DNA from: Leptodactylus fallax
Taxonomy: Eukaryota > Chordata > Amphibia > Anura > Leptodactylidae
DNA length: 64,000 bases
NCBI GenBank assembly: GCA_947044405.1
Contig: CAMRHE010000330.1
Span: 1,426,001-1,490,000 of the forward strand
Reading direction: 5' to 3'
The notes beneath the pieces were generated by a model. It was given only the letters and a program-made list of their open reading frames with translations. It had not been told where the DNA came from and made no database searches. Shown piece after piece: positions 46,176 through 57,600 of this stretch. Numbering within the stretch: position 1 is the stretch's first letter; every line of letters begins with the position of its first letter. A program made the position numbers and the translations under genes.

Positions 46176-47364
46176 ATTTATAGTGCAAAGCTTCAGTAAT
46201 AAACACGTTTCCTTGCATAATATATCACACTTGTCACCACAACCAGACCTCAGCCTGATATCTTCTTGACATAGTAACGTCAAGATGTTGATGTGGCATT
46301 CAGATGACATTTTTTTCTAGACTTCTTGCACAACATACAATGCATATAGTGTCAGTCTTCGTGAGTTAACGTTACATGGCATCAGAAATGCCAGTTATTT
46401 TTCATCTTCTTCTGCCATATGAAGTCGGTCTAGACAGTGGAGTAAAATTCCAATTATACGGCAACCGAGTCCTGGTTCAGTGGCCGTGTAACTTTATATG
46501 GCCGTGATATTTTTATGGTCTTACAGCTTTTTGACTAGGTCATTTCTACATTTATTATGAGGTGGTCTCCTCTCTCCGAAAGTTACGTTATATGGGTATC
46601 AGTAGAGAACACTTTCTGGAGACTTGGCAATTTATTTTTGCAATTTAGCTGCTCCTTTTTTTCTCCTTGCTTATCGGGATATTGTTCACTGCTGATGTTT
46701 AGCCAGCTCCTGGTTTCCATTAGTTGCACCGAAATGAATGACACTAATATGAAAGCATAAAACATTCACCTAGTTTTATTGGATAAAGAAAGCGGGACTT
46801 ATAGGGTCTATTAGGTTTTCTAATTTATTTTGACTGTTAAAGAATGATATTTCATAGTTTGCAAAGAAATTATAGCTAATGTGTAATTTAGTGTGAAGGA
46901 AGAAAAAGAGAAATATGAGTCTTGCCAGATTCTTCACAGCTTCTTTCAGCTCAACCTATCTTTTTGCTCCACTAAAAAACAACATAATGACTTCAAAATC
47001 TAGCTTCAATTTAAAGCATTTCCCGTAATTACCTCGCTTTTCTGTGCTTAAGGAGGAATCAATTCATTACCTGTTCTTAGCTGAGTTAAAGAAAAATCAT
47101 GGGCTGGCCATACTTCCTTGAAGGAAAGGAAGACTAATACCAGAAGGAAAATCGAAGAAATAAACTCAAAACAATAAAAATTTAGAATCTTACAAAAAAG
47201 TACCATCTCCTTCAAATGACCCCATCTGCTCATTCTGCAAAGCACATTAACTCTTCGATCAAGTCTAGATCCTCTGATCTTGTAAGGCGGTGGTCATCAG
47301 CCTGTGGTGCAACTACCAAGGATATTGAGAAAGTTGAGCACTGTCCAGACATGTTAGAAATTGT
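46176..47364. other. Unassigned, gene-free DNA
   Basis: Repeat-poor; no open frame with coding character. The end includes the left target duplication of the next element (47357-47364). Confidence 0.35.
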
Positions 47365-48450
47365 CAGGGGCGTAACTAAAGGCTCAAGGGACCTGGCGCA
47401 AAACTCCCTCCACAACTTCTACTCACAACCATCAGCTACATCTCATCTGTCCATTTTTGCAGCATTTAGATTTCTTTTTTTATCCACCATGAAGACTTCT
47501 TCGCAACATGTCAATGAATACAAGTTTCCCATCATCCTCATCCACTGTTGGTGCTTCCAACACAGTATTCATTGCTCTCTTTTGTGCCACAGCCTCCCCA
47601 CAGGATCTTTCTTTGACTATATGCTGTTGACCAACTGCTATCTTTTGCCATGAAAGTGTTAATTTTCTCCTTTCTGACAGCGGAAGGCTATGTATCATAA
47701 ATCTTTGCACTTTGACTCACAACAGGGCAGGAGTCATAGATTTACAATACACCGACTGTCAGCTATCAAAGGAAGAAGATTAGAGATGAGCGAATCGAAG
47801 CTGCAGAAGTGGAATTCGATCCGAATTTCTGGAAAAATTCGATTCGCATTGAATCCGAATTTCCTCAGGCTTCGTTGTAACGATTCGCATTTAGCTCAAA
47901 ATGGCTGCTGTACATATTAGGACATGGGACAAGGAACTCTGGGAACGCAGGATCACCGACAATGCCATGCCTGCAGGGAATCAGCAGCCAGCCCTGTGAT
48001 GTCACATCCCATTAACCCCTTGGATGCCACAGTCATGTTTGACCACTGCATCCAAGGTGTTAAATCCCCTATCGGTTATGGAGCAGAGTGTTAGCTGTAA
48101 CTGACTGCTAACACCCTGCCCCATAACCGATCGGGGGTTTACACCTTGGATGCCGCGGTCAAAAATGACCGTGGCATCCAAGGCGTTCCGCCATTTTGAC
48201 GCCCACATCGGCTCTCTGCAGCCAATAAATAGCTGTTCTTGTTACGCGATTCACCACGATTTAATTCAGATCGAATAGAATCGTATCGCAAAATTCGGTG
48301 AAGTTGCCGAATTTAATTTTTGAATACTTCGCTTATCTCTAAAGAAGATCAAAGACGTTTCTCCAGCCCTAGTTTGTTGAGAGTGGTCTGAGAGTCCTAT
48401 CTTGGCTTCTTTGCCCAGGTTGCAGCTGTGACCCTATAGTTATGCCAGTG
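47365..48450 (+). mobile_element. Non-autonomous hAT element hosting a second hAT MITE
   Basis: The left end CAGGGGCGTAACTA pairs with the right end TAGTTATGCCAGTG. Flanking 8-bp duplications GAAATTGT (47357-47364) and GAAATTGC (48451-48458) support hAT. It shares GCGGAAGGCTATGTATCATA-like interior sequence with 27771-28150. The MITE at 47781-48341 sits inside it, so the host element is older. Confidence 0.85.
47781..48341. mobile_element. hAT-type MITE (TAGAGATGA ends), copy B, nested
   Basis: Ends TAGAGATGAGCGAA and TTCGCTTATCTCTA. An exact 8-bp duplication AAGAAGAT lies at 47773-47780 and 48342-48349. It matches 3590-4139 throughout. The centre has hairpins around TGGATGCCRCGGTCA and GTGTTAGCTGTAACTGAC. 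No coding capacity. Confidence 0.95.
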
Positions 48451-48458
48451 GAAATTGC

Positions 48459-49484
48459 CGTTTCATCACAGCTTGCAAGCCACAAGTTGCAGACCATGGC
48501 TGTAATGGAGGACACTATTGAAAGTCAATGAAAATGATGACTTCTGCCATCTTAAAATATAGAATAGGTACACATGAAAAGAATATAAGATATCTGAAAA
48601 AAATTGTAGAGCTCGGTTGACAAATGTATCTCTTGGCTTAATACATAGGGTTGCATATTACAGTGACAAGTCCGTACAGATAGTAGCCAAAGAATCACAA
48701 CAGCACCAGAAGCAGTGAAAAATGATGACATACTGTTATTATAGTACTAATGTACGGTACTAGAATGCTCATTATATCAACATTGACAGGTATTGTATCC
48801 TGTTATTATATAGTGTTCTATAACTCACGACTTCATTCAAGAAAAAAATTTCATCTTAGGACTTATAGTTTTAGTTGGCTATAAGTATAACATTTAGTAA
48901 AGCAACATGGAGGTGGCTATAATAATTGTATCAATGGTATACAAAAAATTACAAGTCTGAATTTGGCTGAATAGATTGAAAAATGATGATAATTAAAAAA
49001 AAATACAAATCGACATTGAGGCAGAAGACAAAGTTTCTTGCTTATGTTCTTCTCAGAGATTGGCATTTTTCCTTCTATGTTGTAGTGGCCACTTTTGCAA
49101 ACCTTTAGACTCTGTTGACATCTCTGACAAAGGATTTGAATGGTCATGGTAGATTTGACAGAAAGAATAGAGCGGCATGTAGAGCTATTCTTCTTCGCAA
49201 AATGACGTAAACCATGGCGTAAGTTGATGAACCTTATTATAAGTATTATAAGCCTGTAGAGCACATATGATAAATCTGCCAGAGAGATGTGGCTTCCATT
49301 GTAAAGGTTTTCGGCAACTAAAAAGCAACTGTTGTCATGTTGTATCAGCAACAATTTTCCCATCAGAGGTTAACTCAAAAGTGAAAACCAATATGGCTGA
49401 ACACTTTGCTATCAATTTTGCAAAAATGCCTGTCATAGCAAACATGCCAGAATCTCTGCATGGCAGATCCTTATGCCAAGAACC
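48459..49484. other. Unassigned, gene-free DNA
   Basis: A 148-codon minus-strand frame at 48917-49363 shows no recognisable domain and is rich in residues expected from AT-rich DNA, so I do not call it. Confidence 0.35.
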
Positions 49485-49784
49485 TTAAACAAAATCTGTT
49501 ACCAGGACACTCAATATCAAGCTAGCTGCAGAGCATTGTAGGGGAAGTTCTGCTGAGCACCATCATATCTTTAGATGGTCCAATAGTCCATTTTTAGACA
49601 TATTCAAATTAGCTTCAAGTGCAATGGGCATGCCAAAGACTCTGTATTCAGGTTTGATATAAAGAGGCTCTGATCTGACCCATTGCGCTTTGTTTAGGTT
49701 CTTTATCTGTGCTCAACAAAATGTCCCCCACAATGCAATGTGGTTGCTTAGATATGGAGTTTTCTGGTGATAGACTCCTTTTAA
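49485..49784. mobile_element. TTAA MITE
   Basis: TTAAACAAAATCTGTTACCA at the left, inverse CTGGTGATAGACTCCTTTTAA at the right. GACCCATTGCGCTT pairs with CAAGTGCAATGGGC near 49617. The MITE end sequence AGTCTATCA recurs in 54296-54841. Confidence 0.8.
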
Positions 49785-50057
49785 GAAAGTGCATGGAGAT
49801 CACAGTGCCCCCAACTTTAGAGCCTACATAGGCTCAGGCTTTGTTGGGTGCCATCCATGTAGGGATATTGTCCCCCTACAAGCAATTCTTCTAGCCTTTA
49901 ATAACTCTTTCCATAAAGAATCCAAAGGAGAATTTGTATGGAATTTGCCTAGAACACATCCTACTTACTCCTACGTACAGCTATGATTGTGGGTAATACA
50001 TAAATTTGCATAAGCTTTAAATAAATGAAACATAATTACAGATGTGTCCACCCTTAT

Positions 50058-50433
50058 ATTAGCTCAGGGAGATGTGAATAGTTACTTGCTCTGGAGTTTT
50101 TAGGCAGTGACATGGATTTCCAGTCTGGTACCAATCCCTGGTCACATTATTAGAAGCAGCACCTGGCCTCCATGTTACCCTGTCTTCTCCCTCATCTCCT
50201 GTGTTAACTCCTAGTTATCTGTGCTATTGGGGCTAGCAAACTGTAGAAAAGCCAGACCCAACAGTGCAGGTAACTAGGTGTGCACATAGGAAAGGAGAGA
50301 GGAGGTGGCGTAACTTGGGGGCTGGGTGCTGGTTCCAATCACTTGACCAGAAACAACCTGGAAGTCCTGAGTTTGCTTCCTAAAAGCCCTGGTGTAAGTA
50401 ACTATTCAAAGGCTCCCTGTAGAACCCCTTTAA
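50058..50433. mobile_element. Foldback MITE
   Basis: GAATAGTTACTTGCTCTGGA at about 50077 pairs with CTGGTGTAAGTAACTATTC near 50390. GGATTTCCAG and ACTTCCAGG also pair. The right end is CCCCTTTAA with TTAA at 50430-50433; the left TTAA is worn. Confidence 0.75.
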
Positions 50434-50699
50434 GGACTCTAATTTCCAATTAAACCAATTCAATACCTTTGAAAAGCAGCAACTCACAACCACTGGGTGG
50501 CTACATAGAGACAAATATAGGGTAGACAGCTTGTGATAGAATATCACAAAATCGTGTTGTTTTGAAAAAACTGATCATCTCATAACACATATCTGGACTT
50601 TTTATTTATTAGTATGTGGGTAATGCTAACATTTTGGGTGGAAATATTTTTAACTGCAAACTTTATTACTGGATTTTGTTAAAATAATTGGCGGTGGAC

Positions 50700-51300
50700 T
50701 TGTCTTTTGACCTCTGCTTGTAATAAAGTGGGAAAACTACAATATGAGCCACAGCTTCCAGCCTATTTGCCATCTAACAATTAACATACTGCGAGTCATC
50801 TCTCCGCTTTCAGTGGAAGCGGTTGATCTTGTTAATATACTGAACCCTGCTCCGTTGGTGTTTGAAAGAGGCCACATTGCCTTAAGAAGCCTAGCGCTCA
50901 GCCGCAATTGAGTCTGATAACCGACCACTAAGGGAATTTACTGTACGTTACTGGTCTTAAAAAATAGAGATGTTGACATTTAAATATATTTACCCTCAGG
51001 CGCTTTAACATTTATATCATTTTTCATTCATTCTTACATTACCCTTTATCCTTTCTCTAAAAGATTTACACCACAATTGTTAATTATTTTAATCCTCAAC
51101 CATGTCAGGGTTGCTCTATGAAGAGAATTAATCTCAGCGCAGCACAAAGCAGATCTGTGTCTTCCAATGCCTGCAAGAATTTTTTTTCTCCGCGTTCTTG
51201 TTATAAAAGAACACTTGAATTCATTACATTTATAAAAAGAGAGAGAGAAGGAAAGAGAGACTGAACAGAAACCTATCAATCACCCCCAGGAAAAGGCTTG
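50700..51300. other. Repeat-poor block, candidate conserved noncoding DNA
   Basis: No internal repeat. Homeodomain/Sox-like motifs: ACAATTGTTAATTATTTTAA (about 51072), TAACAATTAACATA (about 50775). Function is inference. Confidence 0.3.
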
Positions 51301-51993
51301 TCAAGGATTGTGGATTTCCCTCTAGTGGGCTAATTTTCAGCTGCTTATTACACATAAACTACCATGATACACTATGCTAAACTGTGATAGCAAAAACTCA
51401 GCGTAGGAGCTGGAAATAGCATGAACCTCATATATTTATTACAGATCCAAAACTGGGTATAGACAAAATCCAGCACCTAATCCACAAATAACAATAATCT
51501 GATTATCTAACTAAATATTCTAGAAGATATGGGGTTTCCTTATATGGGTTCCTGTTCCTACTGGCCCACAGTGCCATTTGCCAAACTATAAACTGGCTGT
51601 ACCATATGGTGTGGTGTAAAGACATGAGGACAAACGAGAACGGGAATCTGTGTCCAGAACCAAGCATATCAACTCAGCCCGACAGATAGATAGGTTAGGG
51701 TCAACTGAAACAATGTTTTTCCTTTGTGAATCCGTGCCTCCGTTGCCGGAGGGTCCGATAGCAAAACATAAAATGGGGGGTCCACCCCACAATAACTACC
51801 TTCAGCTGCTGGCTTAGTAAGGGTGCATTAACATCTGCAGTCTTACTTCCATTCTTCTAGTACATTGCAGGAACAGAACACACGGAACACTACAGTCTAA
51901 TGCGGTTCTTCGGGTGTCCATTAGTTTTGTCTTGACTTCCAGTTAAAAAAGTTTGCTTGGCATGAAAATATATTTATATATTTTCTTATATTA

Positions 51994-51996
<3 letters not shown>
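51301..51996. other. Unassigned, gene-free DNA
   Basis: No clear repeat or gene. Confidence 0.35.

Positions 51997-52038
<42 letters not shown>
51997..52038. repeat. (TA)n microsatellite
   Basis: About 21 uninterrupted TA units. Confidence 0.97.
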
Positions 52039-52041
<3 letters not shown>

Positions 52042-52044
52042 GGG

Positions 52045-52489
52045 AAGGAAGCTCGGTAGCAGCAATGGTGTGGACCCAACCAGTCAGAGACAGGGACACA
52101 AAATCTGGTGCAATCAGGTTTATTTGAAAAATGGCAAAATAAATAAACCTTATGTCAGGTACAAGAACAAGCAAAATAAAATACAGCCTTAACTTTAGGC
52201 AAAAAGGCAAAACAAAACTCCTGCTTGTCCGAGCACTAAGTAGTACCACAAGTCCCAGCTTGGTCTCACCAAAAAAAAACTCAGCTCTTCAGGACAGACC
52301 CAGACGCCTCCTTCCCCCCCAGGATCTGCCCTGAAGTGCAGGCTCTGTAGGCCTACATGGGTCAGTAAGGAGGCCAGGACTCACATCTGGGCTGAGGCCT
52401 ACTCAAAACCCGCCCTGGACCAGACACATGTCAAAAACCGGGGGCTGATATACCGTGACTCTAGCACTCTGCCTGTCACCTTCTCACAT
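52045..52489. repeat. Possible dispersed element between AT microsatellites
   Basis: A 440-bp GC-richer segment with sharply different composition, bounded on both sides by AT microsatellites. GGTTTATTTGAAAAATGGC contains an inverse AATAAA, so a minus-strand retroelement end or LTR is possible. No second copy in the window; origin unknown. Confidence 0.35.
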
Positions 52490-52493
52490 TATA

Positions 52494-52544
<51 letters not shown>

Positions 52545-52580
52545 ATATTAATTAACATATATATATATAATATAATATAT
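52490..52580. repeat. (AT)n microsatellite, interrupted
   Basis: A pure (AT) run at about 52500-52539, then ATATATATAATATAATATAT variants. Confidence 0.95.
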
Positions 52581-52642
52581 ATATATTATATTTGGCAGAT
52601 ATATACAGTATAGTCACATATGTAGAAACCCAGTGTAGCACA

Positions 52643-52647
52643 TAAAA

Positions 52648-52685
<38 letters not shown>
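52643..52685. repeat. A-tract and (AT)n microsatellite
   Basis: Thirteen A followed by about 14 TA units. Confidence 0.95.
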
Positions 52686-52688
<3 letters not shown>

Positions 52689-53334
52689 TCCAAAAAGCAA
52701 AATGGAAAAATTTGTGCTTCCCTATAAATCTGATCTTTCCTCCGCTCTGTTTGCATCCTTTGTTATCCTACCAGCTATTCCATAAAACAGCCCTCTCATC
52801 TGCATACATTTTTCTGCCATCCATCCCTTTTGATCTGGCGTCTTCCCTACACTGTTTCCTCTTTCATAAGATTTTTGAAGTTTAAAATGAATTGTATCTA
52901 TTAATATAGGTATGAGAAGTATTCAGGTGCAAATTGCTCAATCACATTTCTCTTTAGCCTTTTGCTGTTTCCCTATTCTATGGGATGAAAGAACCTACAT
53001 GATAAGCTTATGGATTTAGATAGTTTTAACAGCAATTTGAAACCTTTGTCTACTCCCTTGCAAGAAAGTCAGTCTATATTCTAGGAACAATAGAGGAACT
53101 TTCTCTGATTGTCTCTACTCCTAAATTGAGAGAACTAGGAGAGGATTTTCAATGGATTCATGAATCTGAAGTCTAAAGCTATGTTTGACATTGTAAAGAC
53201 CCAATCAGCACTTTTAGTAATAAGATAACCTGCAGGTGGCAGTGTGAGAGGATTGTGATAACATTTGGGGGTGTACACTGAATGGGGTCAGTAATAGTGC
53301 ACAGCTCTGGTTGTGCTTCCTACCATAGGACAGA
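52686..53334. other. Unassigned, gene-free DNA
   Basis: No gene or repeat boundary is evident. Confidence 0.35.
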
Positions 53335-53566
53335 AGTAGAATGACAATGACAAATATTTGTAATGCGCTTTTCTCGCGCAAGGGACTCAAGTGTACAGGC
53401 GCTCATCCCCAATACCCAAGGGTAAGTTGTTTTACGAGAAGCCAAGTTACCTATTTTTGGCATGCGGTAGAAAACTGTAGTACCCGAAGGAAACCCATAC
53501 AAACACAGGGAGAACATACAAACTCCTTGCAACTTCAAGGTCATGGTGCAAACCACTGTGCCACCC
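53335..53566 (-). mobile_element. tRNA-derived SINE copy
   Basis: On the minus strand the copy opens with GGTGGCACAGTGGTTTGCAC, which contains an A-box-like TGGCACAGTGG. It continues with GGAGTTTGTATGTTCTCCCT and GGGTTTCCTTCGGGTAC, a common vertebrate SINE body by recall, and ends GCGCATTACAAATATTTG. The B box (GGTTCGA-type) is missing, probably by internal deletion, so it should not be transcribed. Open frames on both strands across it are incidental. Confidence 0.7.
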
Positions 53567-53849
53567 TTAAGAAACCACTTTGTGTTGTCACCATGACTGG
53601 TGGAGGGGTAGTTTGGTAAGAGCCCCCACCCTATCAGTCTCTAAGGATCAAAGATCAAATTTTTTAATAAATATATGACATAGATTTTTACCCAGTTTTT
53701 AAAGTGGTTTCCATAAACCAGAATGACCAATAAGATAACCAAAAAGCAATATCAAACAATTACTAAATAAGCGGGCAACTAAATTGCATGATAACTGGCT
53801 TACCAGTTCACTTATAACTTTCCATATTAGTATATTGTAGGTTTTTGTC

Positions 53850-54040
53850 TTGAATTTAATATTGATAGTCTATTCTTAGGATAGACCACCAATATCATAT
53901 TGTTCAGAGTCCGACTCCAGACACTGATACCGATCAGCTTTATTGTTTACCAGGCAGAAGCGCTACAAAATGTACAGAGATGTACCTGGTAAATAATGAA
54001 GGCGATTGGTTGGAGCACCAGAGCTGGACCACAGATCTTA
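53850..54040. repeat. Fragment of the 20365-20738 MITE family
   Basis: TATTGATAGTCTATTCTTAG, ATAGACCACCAATATCATAT and GAGTCCGACTCCAGACAC match the family order. The right arm is not found. Confidence 0.6.
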
Positions 54041-54295
54041 CCATGACCACCTTCAATATAAAAGTCCCATAAAGCCTTTTTAAAATTGAATGGACATGAA
54101 TGGTAGCACATGGAGTCCCTAGAGTTCTCCATCATCAGCCATAAAATGGACTATGCTACAATTTGTTGTAGAACAGATCCCATAGGAATCCATGAGAAAA
54201 TAAACCTTTGTGTGTCTCAGTATAAAACTGAAGATGCAGGGCGTTACAGCAACTATGGCTGCTATATTATACATATACACGGAGTCTATCATTAC

Positions 54296-54841
54296 CAAAA
54301 CCACTTTTAAGCTAATGGCACGTTGGAATGGCCTTTAAAAAGGCCATTCTATGCCTACATTTCCTTGTTTTCTTCTCCCAGCCAATTCCAAGATAATTTG
54401 TTTCTTCATGTATGTAAATGAGCACCACGGAGCACCTGGGGCGTTCCTCCTCTTCTGCGAGCACCCATTGCTTCTCACCGCCCCTTCGTCCGGTGTGGTG
54501 ACTCCCCTCTTGGTCTTCTCTGTATCTTTTTTCTTCTAAGTCCTCGTATGCATCACTGTGCGCAATTGGCTCTGCCACAGTATGCTCTTGTGACAGACCA
54601 CCGGAAAATGGCAGCCCGTCATGCGCAGTCGGCTCTCCCCTGAAGCCGAAGTGGCAGAGCCGATTGCGCATGCGTGAGAATTCTCTACCGGCGAGAACTG
54701 AGAAGAAAGAAGACCAAGAGGGGCGTCACCGCAACGGACGAAGGGATGGTGAGAAGCGATGACGAAGTGGGACAGCAGAACACCATGAGCACTCGTGCCA
54801 ATAGTTTAAAGGTGGTTTTGCAAATGATAGACTCCCTTTAA
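54296..54841. mobile_element. Long-palindrome MITE, left end worn
   Basis: CCAAAACCACTTTTAAGCTA at the left pairs with AGTTTAAAGGTGGTTTTGC at the right, and the right end is ATAGACTCCCTTTAA (TTAA 54838-54841). CTCCCCTCTTGGTCTTCT near 54505 pairs with AGAAGACCAAGAGGGGCG near 54708. The 119-codon minus frame is a palindrome by-product. Confidence 0.8.
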
Positions 54842-55831
54842 TAAGGCCATGTTCGGTAATAGGAGGGATTGTGGGGATTATCTAATTCGTCTGACAGCTA
54901 TCTGAAGTCTATGGCCAGCCTAATGCTTGCATTAATGGTATACCGATGAGGTGCAGGGCCTCTTGGAAAGTAGGGCTTCATTGTAATCATTATAAAGAAC
55001 AATTACCACTTATATATTAATACTCTACTTTTTATTCTAAAGTCAAGTGTATAATTTCCCTTAAGAGTTCTAATTTTATGACTTTGAGGCCTCGTGTTCA
55101 AGTTTCTGCTTTTATAAAAGGTTTCGTAGATCTTTAAAAGCTGACCTATTTCTGCACTATACCATATTCATATGTACAGTATTAGACATATTGCAAAACA
55201 CATAGGTACAAAAATTTGAGCCTTGATATTTGTTTGTAAAAAAAAAAAAAATATCACAGCCAAGAAAAAAAAAAAAGACAAAAAAAATAAAGAATTTCTT
55301 GGCCACCGGGAAGAAAAGCTTGTGATAAAATTAGTTGCTGTATCTAGCCGAGGAGTTCACCTTCCCTCAGGATGATGAAAAGCCTTTTTTTTTTCTTTGT
55401 ATTTGTACATTTTAGATCAGTATTTGTCTAACAGAGAAAGCCAAGACAGAATTTCAATGAAAAGTCTGATCGGAGAACACAAAAGAATGTAAATGACATT
55501 TGGAGGAAGACTAGTTACAACACGTACCAGAATGTAGTAAATCGCTTTTTTTGTATTAGAAACATAAGTAATACTGAAACACAAGCGAAATAGAGGAATT
55601 GTAACAGAAGTCAACAATCAGTGCTTGAGCGGAACGAAAACATGAGCAAACGGAAGAAGGAGGGAAGACGTGTGCACTAAGGAGAGCTAGAGTACTAAAC
55701 TGCGGAGTGGTTGGGTATGGAGTGCAACCTATTCTATTACATTATGTAACTATTTCAAGAACAGAAGATCACTTATATATTTGTAATGTATATACCTGAC
55801 ATTCATATCATATCCATTTGCAAATTTAGCT
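54842..55831. other. Unassigned, gene-free DNA
   Basis: A tracts near 55239 and 55266-55290. No gene is visible. Confidence 0.35.
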
Positions 55832-56195
55832 TTAAGTTTTCTTCCTGGACAACGGGGAAGGTGAAAAGTGAAAAAAAAATCCATACTCACCTGCCCTTGG
55901 TGCTCCAGTGTCCACCACTGCTGTCCGGTCCCGCAGTGCCCTGGGGCTTGTTCCGGCAGAAGTCCTCATGGCACATGACTTCTGAGGCCAATAAGGTATG
56001 TGAGTGGCATCCTGGTTCCTTTCCTTAGGCAGCTGATTGGCCTCAGCGTTCACGTGCAGTGAGGACAAACCCCAGGGTGCCGTGGGACCGGAAGGCGGCA
56101 GGGGACACCGGAGTGCTGGGGACAGGTGAGTATGTTTTTTTTAATTTATTTTTCACCTTCCCCGGCCTCCAAAAAAAAAATCTTTATATCTTTAA
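55832..56195. mobile_element. TTAA foldback MITE, splice-donor family, copy B
   Basis: TTAA at 55832-55835 and 56192-56195. CATACTCACCTG (55882-55893) and its inverse CAGGTGAGTATG (56123-56134) flank a GC-rich core. The AGTG-CCCTGGGG and ACCGGA segments match 61438-61878 in order. Confidence 0.85.
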
Positions 56196-56939
56196 GGAAA
56201 GTTTCCACAAATTATTCCAAGGTGTAAAATTCTATGTCACTTTAGCTTGGACAAATCTTTCACTCAAGCTAGGGAAGTTGTCAGAAGCGATATAGAATAC
56301 ATTTTGGCAGGTGCAGTATTTTGACTGCATAATATTTTGTCCCATGATCCTTTATTTCAATGAGTAATATTGGTAAGAAACCCAGAAGACTATGCTCAAA
56401 CGCTAGGTACCATTTTATCGATCATAACAGCCACTTTCTTGTTCATAAACGTCACGGTAACATCCATGTTATTATTAGGGTAAGGACACATGTTGAGGTT
56501 TTGTTGATGCAGTTTTTGAAGCCAAAGCCAGGAATGGATCATAAAAAAAAAATCCTCAGCCCGGGCCCATCAGATTTACTATAACTCTATAGCAGAAAAC
56601 TGGCATGAGTTACACCAGAATTCACCAGTCCATGAGTGGCGTAGATATGCTTTTTTGCTGCGGGACTCTATGTGAGACCTTAGCCATAAGACGGATAGTG
56701 TCACACCAAGGTTTTCCTCTCTGCGTCGAAGTTGTCGGACAGCTGCTTACTCCATTCCCCATGGATTAAGAACATATGCATTTTCGACCAAAGCAATCAT
56801 GCATGCGTATGGGGGTTCGGGTGGAACAGCTATTGAAGGTGTCTTTCGAGGGTATATCTCATTGTACAGTGTCGGTAAAATCTGATATGCATATAAATTA
56901 ATACGATTCTTTGCCGATAAACAGAGTTCATGTTGATCC
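56196..56939. other. Unassigned, gene-free DNA
   Basis: Old repeat scraps may be present around 56460-56690 (TGTTGAGG...TGCAGTTTTTGAAGCCAAAG, GTGAGACCTTAGCC), but boundaries are not visible. Confidence 0.35.
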
Positions 56940-57600
56940 ATATGTCCATTGCCTCTCTTTACCTAAATGAGGCGATTACCTCAGCACCTCAGCTGTGTTA
57001 TTGAGACATTTCAGCGTGAAATTTGTTTTTCCTGACTGAACTTTAAGCGGAATTTCAAGAGCCAAGTCTCTAAAGCCAAGTGGGGCTATTAAGAGATAAT
57101 TACTAATTATGCTAATTTGAGAAGTTGTGCTATTTCTTTCCTTGGTCATTTTATCTGCAACTCTCCCGAGAGAATGGGCTTCATTCAATGTTAATAACCT
57201 TTCCCTGTGCACTGTTTGGTGGAGGACACTGCGTCCTAAACCTGAGAGACTGTTACACTTGATCAGGAGATGGAGCCACGAATTACGGAGCTCCTTTCAC
57301 AGAACTAATGATTTTCATTAACTTCTCAATTGCCACACACATTTCATCTCCATTAAAGCAGTGATAGACATTCAGTGTAGTGAGTCATACTCGTACTGAG
57401 CCATTCTCCACTCTTGAGACTTTCCAAGCTAGATATGACTGCGGAAAATTCACACTTATTGAGAGGGTAGGAATGTTCTGCACAGTATTTTTTTTCTATT
57501 TCTAGAACTAAAGTTTCAAATTCACAGTTTTCTGGCAAACTGTTTCCAAAAACATCAAAAGGATAATATTGCATGCCATGAGTAATGGATAGCACTTAAA
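56940..57600. other. Repeat-poor block, candidate conserved noncoding DNA
   Basis: Dense homeodomain-type cores at 57096-57118 (GATAATTACTAATTATGC, GCTAATTTGA) plus AACTAATGATTTTCATTAAC near 57302. No repeats. The most motif-dense of the candidate blocks; conservation is untested. Confidence 0.35.

Noticed and set aside
45951..46310. 119-codon minus-strand frame
   Set aside because: Runs over a SINE-tail fragment and flanking AT-rich DNA; no domain.
47216..47653. 145-codon frame
   Set aside because: It runs from flanking DNA into a hAT element; no domain, composition typical of AT-rich noncoding DNA.
48917..49363. 148-codon minus-strand frame
   Set aside because: No recognisable domain or splice context; length is within chance for the many frames searched.
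52045..52489. Solo LTR of an endogenous retrovirus
   Set aside because: No TG...CA ends, target duplication or primer-binding site could be shown; left as unknown.
53545..53566. tRNA gene
   Set aside because: Only an A-box-like motif is present, with no cloverleaf or B box; it fits a SINE head.
53341..53619. 92-codon frame and its antisense partner
   Set aside because: Both overlap a SINE copy.
54312..54671. 119-codon minus-strand frame
   Set aside because: Lies within a long foldback MITE and reflects the palindrome.
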